Positions 6,668-10,758 of a stretch of 10,758 bases of DNA are shown here, piece after piece; within the stretch, counting starts at the first letter, position 1; the number at the start of each line of letters is the position of its first letter. Source of the DNA: Flavobacteriales bacterium (lineage in GTDB: Bacteria > Bacteroidota > Bacteroidia > Flavobacteriales_E > Vicingaceae). The DNA is taken from the NCBI GenBank assembly GCA_003487525.1, contig DNDT01000160.1, positions 3,131 through 13,888 on the forward strand. Reading direction: 5' to 3'. The position numbers and the translations under genes were made by a program. Below the pieces are notes generated by a model, which was not told where the DNA came from, did not search any database, and saw only the letters and a list, made by a program, of their open reading frames with translations.

Positions 6668-8872
6668 TTAAAGGTTTTCAAGGATGAAATTATTCATCTT
6701 GTTGTACAGGTGATATCTTGTATTTCCACCATATATACCGTGATTCTTATTGGGATAGATGCCCAAATCAAAGTCAACATTTTTTTGAACCATGGCTTCG
6801 ATTAATTCAGCGGTATTCTGAAAATGAACATTGTCATCTGCCATTCCATGAATCAATAAAAACTTGCCTTTGATATCACCAACGTGATTTATTGGTGAGT
6901 TTTCATCGTAAGATTCTCCATTTTTGGAGGGAAGTCCCATATATCGTTCGGTGTAAATGCTGTCGTAATACCTCCAGTTGGTCACTGGGGCGACGGCAAT
7001 TGCCATTTTAAACACATCATTTCCCTTGGCCAGGCAAAGTGTTGACATGTATCCTCCATAACTCCATCCCCAGATTCCTATTCGGCTTCCATCGACATAT
7101 TCCTGGGAAGCAAGGTATTTGGCGGCATCAATTTGGTCTTCACTTTCAAGTTTTCCCAACTGACCGTAGGTGCAGTCCCTGAATGTCTTTCCGCGATTCC
7201 CGGTTCCTCTGTTATCCACCGAAACGATGATATATCCCTTTGCAGCCAGGTACTGATACCATGCGTCGTTCGAACCTCCCCAGCTGTTTGTCGCGGTTTG
7301 TGAACCCGGACCGCCATAGACATACATTAAAACTGGATACTTAATAGTTGGTTTGAATCCTTTTGGCTTAATCATCCATCCAACCAATTCATCGCCATTT
7401 CGGTTATTGAATTTGAAAAATTCCTTGGTTGAAAAGTTGTATTTGTTCACCGTATCCATCAAAGCCTGATTGTCTTCCAGGTTTCTCACCAAATCCCCTT
7501 CACTATTGTGAATACTGACAGTCATTGCATGGTTGACATTGCTTATGTAACTAATCATGTATCGAAGCGATTCACTTCCTTCGACACTACCTGATCCTTC
7601 GGGAAGATTGACTTGTTCAACCACGTTTTCCTGAATTCTGGCCCTCAGGTATTTTCGTTCCTGTGGCTTATTTACATCCGTTACCTGCATGTACGCAGTC
7701 ATGCTTTCATCGTGATAGCCTATTAAGCTGGTAACGGTAATTCCGGGTTTGTTTATCAACAGTGGCCGGCCTTTTGTTCCGTCGGCAGACGTCATAACCG
7801 TAAGATCACGGTATTCATGATAATAGACATTGTTGAAACCGGATTCTTCACTCATCCTCAAGAAACCCATACCGTCCTTCAGGAATATCAAGTCATTCAC
7901 TTCCTGGTAGGTGTTGCTGTATTCTTCATAAATGGAATGAGACTCTCCCGTTTCAGCATTTGCAAATTCAATGCTGTTGTAATTCTGCAGTCTGTTCATC
8001 AATTGGATGGACAATATATTTGGCGTGTATGTCCATTGAATTCTTGGAACATACTCATAGGGGTCACTTATTTTTACTTTCGAAGAACTGTTTTGAGAAA
8101 GATTGTACATGTAAATTTCAACAACAGAATTATCCTCGCCTGCTTTCGGATATTTATAAACATAATTTACGGGATAAAGGGTGCCATACATCGGAAAACT
8201 GAATTCTTTGACCTGCGACTCATTGAATTTGTAATACGCAAGGTATTTTGAATCCCTGGACCATTGATAAGCTCTCACCAATGTAAATTCTTCTTCGTAA
8301 ACCCAATCGGGGGCACCGTTAATAATTTCATTCATCTTTCCATCTGTGGTGACAGCCTGTTCTTTTCCGCTTGATAAATTGTACATGAAAATGTTGTTTT
8401 CCCGCACAAACGAAACGTAATTTCCATCGGGAGAGAATTGAGCCAACTGAAACTTGTCTTTTCCTATTTGAACCACACTTTTTTTACCAATATCATAGAC
8501 ATAGTATTCACTTCTTCTAGAATGTCTGTATATGTGTTCACTATTTGTTGAAATCAGAATTTTTTGTTCGTCCATGGACAATTCATACGACTCGATTCGA
8601 ATGGAGGTCCCGTTTTTATCCTTCAGATCACTGAGTAAATTGGCTTTTAATTTTCCCTCTTCGTAATCGTACTTGTTTATCTGCTGTACATTGTTGACAG
8701 ATTCCAGCATGGTATAATGCCATCCATCCTGCATCGATTTAAGACCGGAAACATATTTCTGACTGAATGTCCCTTTTAAGAATATTTTTTCGAGTGTGAT
8801 TTCACCTGCATAGAGGTTTGAAATATGAAATACAACAATTGATATTGCAACTAGTAAAATGCTTCTTTTCAT
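6668..8872 (-). CDS. Dipeptidyl peptidase IV (S9B serine peptidase), secreted
   Basis: A 734-residue exopeptidase that removes X-Pro or X-Ala dipeptides from peptide N-termini, most likely in the periplasm. A signal peptide (hydrophobic 4-20, ending near YAGE) is followed by a beta-propeller domain (about 30-480) and an alpha/beta-hydrolase domain (about 490-734). The DPP IV signature DWVYEEE (189-195) supplies the Glu pair E194/E195 that binds the substrate amino group. Catalytic residues are S604 in GWSYGG, D679 in HGMADDNVHF and H711 in NKNHG; Y519 in YGGPGSQ fits the oxyanion Tyr. Spacing of the triad is close to that of human DPP IV. No residue is missing. The ATG at 8872 is placed directly before the signal peptide. 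It is divergent from the FAD oxidase gene across 73 bases and is followed by the peptide transporter, suggesting a peptide-scavenging unit. Confidence 0.95.
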   Translation of the reverse strand: MKRSILLVAISIVVFHISNLYAGEITLEKIFLKGTFSQKYVSGLKSMQDGWHYTMLESVNNVQQINKYDYEEGKLKANLLSDLKDKNGTSIRIESYELSMDEQKILISTNSEHIYRHSRRSEYYVYDIGKKSVVQIGKDKFQLAQFSPDGNYVSFVRENNIFMYNLSSGKEQAVTTDGKMNEIINGAPDWVYEEEFTLVRAYQWSRDSKYLAYYKFNESQVKEFSFPMYGTLYPVNYVYKYPKAGEDNSVVEIYMYNLSQNSSSKVKISDPYEYVPRIQWTYTPNILSIQLMNRLQNYNSIEFANAETGESHSIYEEYSNTYQEVNDLIFLKDGMGFLRMSEESGFNNVYYHEYRDLTVMTSADGTKGRPLLINKPGITVTSLIGYHDESMTAYMQVTDVNKPQERKYLRARIQENVVEQVNLPEGSGSVEGSESLRYMISYISNVNHAMTVSIHNSEGDLVRNLEDNQALMDTVNKYNFSTKEFFKFNNRNGDELVGWMIKPKGFKPTIKYPVLMYVYGGPGSQTATNSWGGSNDAWYQYLAAKGYIIVSVDNRGTGNRGKTFRDCTYGQLGKLESEDQIDAAKYLASQEYVDGSRIGIWGWSYGGYMSTLCLAKGNDVFKMAIAVAPVTNWRYYDSIYTERYMGLPSKNGESYDENSPINHVGDIKGKFLLIHGMADDNVHFQNTAELIEAMVQKNVDFDLGIYPNKNHGIYGGNTRYHLYNKMNNFILENL

Positions 8873-8945
8873 GAATTAGGAATAAGTATTTATACGGTGG
8901 CCGAATTTAAATATTTTTACAGAAAGAGATGGACCGTTTATCACA
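8873..8945. promoter_or_regulatory. Divergent intergenic spacer between the peptidase and the FAD oxidase
   Basis: These 73 AT-rich bases must hold start signals for both neighbours unless one is read from elsewhere. On the plus strand TATTTTTA (8912-8919) is one base short of TAnnTTTG and would give a leader of about 20 bases for the oxidase gene. On the minus strand only looser matches are present. No operator-like palindrome was found. Confidence 0.3.
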
Positions 8946-10361
8946 ATGACCGAGAAGAATAACGAATATAAGTCCCTGGACGTTCAGGATATTGAATTTT
9001 TTAAGCACCTATTGGGGGAAAAGGGGTGTTCAATTGAAATGGACACCTTGTTGAAATACGGCTCGGACGAAACAGAAGATATATCATCGCCGCCCGGAAT
9101 TGTGTTATTTCCTCGGTCAACCGATGAAGTAGTCGGTGTTATGAAATATTGCTATGACCATCTGCTTCCCGTCACTCCCAGAGGAGCAGGGACAGGCCTC
9201 AGCGGAGGTGCCATACCGATTCCCGGCGGAATATCGCTCAGTATTGAAAAAATGAATCGCATTCTTGAAATTGATGAGCGAAATCTTCAGGTGACCACCG
9301 AACCGGGCGTGATAACACAGGTATTGCAGGAAGCCGTGGAAGAAAAGGGATTGTTTTACCCGCCTGATCCGGCAAGCAAAGGAAGTTGCTTTATTGGCGG
9401 AAACATTGCGGAAAATTCGGGAGGCCCCAAAGCGGTTAAATATGGTGTGACAAAAGACTATGTGCTTAATCTCGAAGTTGTGCTGGCCAACGGAGATCTG
9501 ATATGGACAGGTGCCAATGTGCTGAAAAATGCCACCGGTTATAATCTGACGCAGCTTATGGTAGGCAGCGAAGGCACACTGGGGATAATCACCAAGGCGG
9601 TGCTTCGGTTAATTCCCAAACCCGGACGTGACATGCTCATGCTGGTCCCGTTCAGATCGGGAGAAAAGGCCTGCGAGGCTGTGTCCGCCATTTTCCAGAA
9701 GGGTATCACACCATCCGGACTGGAATTTATCGAGAGAGATGCGCTTATCATGGGGAGTGCATTTTTAAACAGTCCCGAGCTTATTTCGGAGGAAGGAATT
9801 GAAGCCCATTTGTTGATAGAGGTTGACGGAAATTGGGAAGATGAGTTAATGAGGGATGTTGAATTAATTTATTCGGTTTTGGAGAATTACGATTGCGGTG
9901 AGATACTTTTTGCAGATTCGGCAGCACAAAAAGATAACTTGTGGAGATTGAGAAGATCTTTGGGTGAAGCGGTAAAGTCTAAATCACTCTACAAGGAGGA
10001 GGACACGGTTGTTCCGAGGGCCGAGTTGCCTGTACTGCTGAACGGCGTGAAATCCATTGGAAAAAAGTATGGATTTAATTCGGTTTGTTACGGTCATGCG
10101 GGGGATGGAAACCTTCATGTGAACATTTTAAAAGAAGATATGAGTGAAGAGCAGTGGCAGGTAACGGTCAAAAAGGGAATCAGGGAAATTTTTGAATTGT
10201 GCGTTTCACTTGGCGGTACCTTATCCGGCGAACACGGAATTGGTCTGGTTCAAAAAGAATTTCTGGACATTGCATTTGACGAAAAGCAAATGAGTGTTCA
10301 GCAAGCAATTAAAACTGCCCTTGATCCAAAAGGTATTCTAAATCCGGGAAAGGTATATTAA
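8946..10361 (+). CDS. FAD-linked oxidase, GlcD / D-2-hydroxyacid dehydrogenase type
   Basis: A 471-residue flavoprotein of the vanillyl-alcohol oxidase/PCMH superfamily that oxidises a 2-hydroxyacid such as glycolate, D-lactate or D-2-hydroxyglutarate to the 2-oxoacid. The FAD-binding half shows [11 protein letters not shown] (78-88), the [15 protein letters not shown] region (153-167) and GSEGTLGI (207-214). The C-terminal cap carries the metal/substrate residues H384 and H391 in [11 protein letters not shown] and E429-H430 in SGEHGIG, and ends with the usual NPGKVY. Length fits a single-chain GlcD-like enzyme; there is no fused iron-sulphur domain and no glcE or glcF gene beside it, so electrons probably go to a separate acceptor. 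It has no signal peptide. It is the only plus-strand gene and its TAA is interleaved with that of rplS. The subfamily substrate is uncertain. Confidence 0.9.
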   Translation: MTEKNNEYKSLDVQDIEFFKHLLGEKGCSIEMDTLLKYGSDETEDISSPPGIVLFPRSTDEVVGVMKYCYDHLLPVTPRGAGTGLSGGAIPIPGGISLSIEKMNRILEIDERNLQVTTEPGVITQVLQEAVEEKGLFYPPDPASKGSCFIGGNIAENSGGPKAVKYGVTKDYVLNLEVVLANGDLIWTGANVLKNATGYNLTQLMVGSEGTLGIITKAVLRLIPKPGRDMLMLVPFRSGEKACEAVSAIFQKGITPSGLEFIERDALIMGSAFLNSPELISEEGIEAHLLIEVDGNWEDELMRDVELIYSVLENYDCGEILFADSAAQKDNLWRLRRSLGEAVKSKSLYKEEDTVVPRAELPVLLNGVKSIGKKYGFNSVCYGHAGDGNLHVNILKEDMSEEQWQVTVKKGIREIFELCVSLGGTLSGEHGIGLVQKEFLDIAFDEKQMSVQQAIKTALDPKGILNPGKVY

Positions 10362-10735
10362 GATTCGGACGAATCGTTTTTCGCCATTTTCATTCTCTTC
10401 TCCGGGATTCTGGCAGCTTTTCCGGTACGTTCTCTTTGATAGAATATTCTGGCTCGTCTAACCGAACCTTTTCGAACGACTTTGATGCTCTCGATAAAGG
10501 GAGAATGCAGGGGAATGATACGTTCAATACCAATTCCACCCGAAATTTTACGAACCGTGAACGTCTCGCCGGCACCTGAGTTTCGGCGTTGCAGAACAAC
10601 ACCCTGAAACTGTTGAATTCGCTCTTTGCTACCCTCAATTATTTTGTATGCAACTGAAATTGTATCTCCAGCTCTAAAATCGGGATGAGTAGTAATGTTG
10701 TTAAGCTCTCCTTCCAATTGCTTGATTTTGTCCAT
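10358..10735 (-). CDS. rplS: 50S ribosomal protein L19
   Basis: A 125-residue ribosomal protein found at the 30S-50S interface. The family pattern is clear: [13 protein letters not shown] (21-33), the loop with [12 protein letters not shown] (40-51), [21 protein letters not shown] (59-79) and [18 protein letters not shown] (93-110). A short acidic/polar tail (KNDSSES) follows, as often seen in Bacteroidota. The ATG at 10735 lies near the window edge, so its promoter and the trmD gene that often precedes it cannot be seen. It converges on the FAD oxidase gene with a shared TTAA at the stops and no terminator hairpin between them. Confidence 0.98.
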   Translation of the reverse strand: MDKIKQLEGELNNITTHPDFRAGDTISVAYKIIEGSKERIQQFQGVVLQRRNSGAGETFTVRKISGGIGIERIIPLHSPFIESIKVVRKGSVRRARIFYQRERTGKAARIPEKRMKMAKNDSSES

Positions 10736-10758
10736 GACGTTTAATTCGTTAGAAAATT

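Noticed and set aside
7078-7323. Minus-strand open frame of 81 codons within the DPP IV gene
   Set aside because: It lies in another frame over the catalytic domain of an intact gene and has no family features.

Overview
The window looks like a chromosomal piece of a Bacteroidota (Bacteroidetes) bacterium. The evidence is indirect but consistent: several exact or near matches to the Bacteroidetes -7 promoter element TAnnTTTG sit just upstream of genes, clear Shine-Dalgarno sequences are absent and the bases before start codons are A-rich. The gene content also fits: a single-RRM RNA-binding protein, a periplasmic DPP IV peptidase beside a POT transporter, and a secreted thioredoxin-like protein. 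No genus can be named from sequence alone.

Region 1 (1-4031, minus strand) is a surface-polysaccharide operon read right to left: promoter, GT4-type glycosyltransferase, HisH-like glutaminase, HisF2/WbuZ-like protein, then a WbpG/PseA-type N-acetyl-sugar amidotransferase. The last three form the known cassette that turns an acetamido group on a nucleotide sugar into an acetamidino group, with ammonia made by HisH and passed through the HisF-like barrel to the amidotransferase. The amidotransferase gene is full length and in one frame but carries an in-frame amber codon (415-417) about two thirds of the way through. It is therefore a recent pseudogene, a read-through gene or a sequence error. 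No complete gene in the window ends in TAG.

Region 2 (4116-5049, minus strand) holds a small RRM RNA-binding protein with a good intrinsic terminator, and a secreted thioredoxin-fold protein whose candidate promoter lies so close to the ATG that the mRNA may be leaderless.

Region 3 (5069-8872, minus strand) is a peptide-use pair: a periplasmic dipeptidyl peptidase IV (S9B) and a proton-coupled di/tripeptide (POT) transporter. A candidate promoter precedes the transporter gene and a terminator follows it.

Region 4 (8946-10735) has a plus-strand GlcD/D-2-hydroxyacid dehydrogenase-type FAD oxidase that converges on rplS (ribosomal protein L19). The two stop codons are interleaved in the palindrome TTAA, with no spacer. 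No tRNA, rRNA, CRISPR array or insertion sequence was seen. Most of the window is ordinary; the observations most worth checking are the amber codon, the amidino-sugar cassette, the possible leaderless promoter and the interleaved stops.
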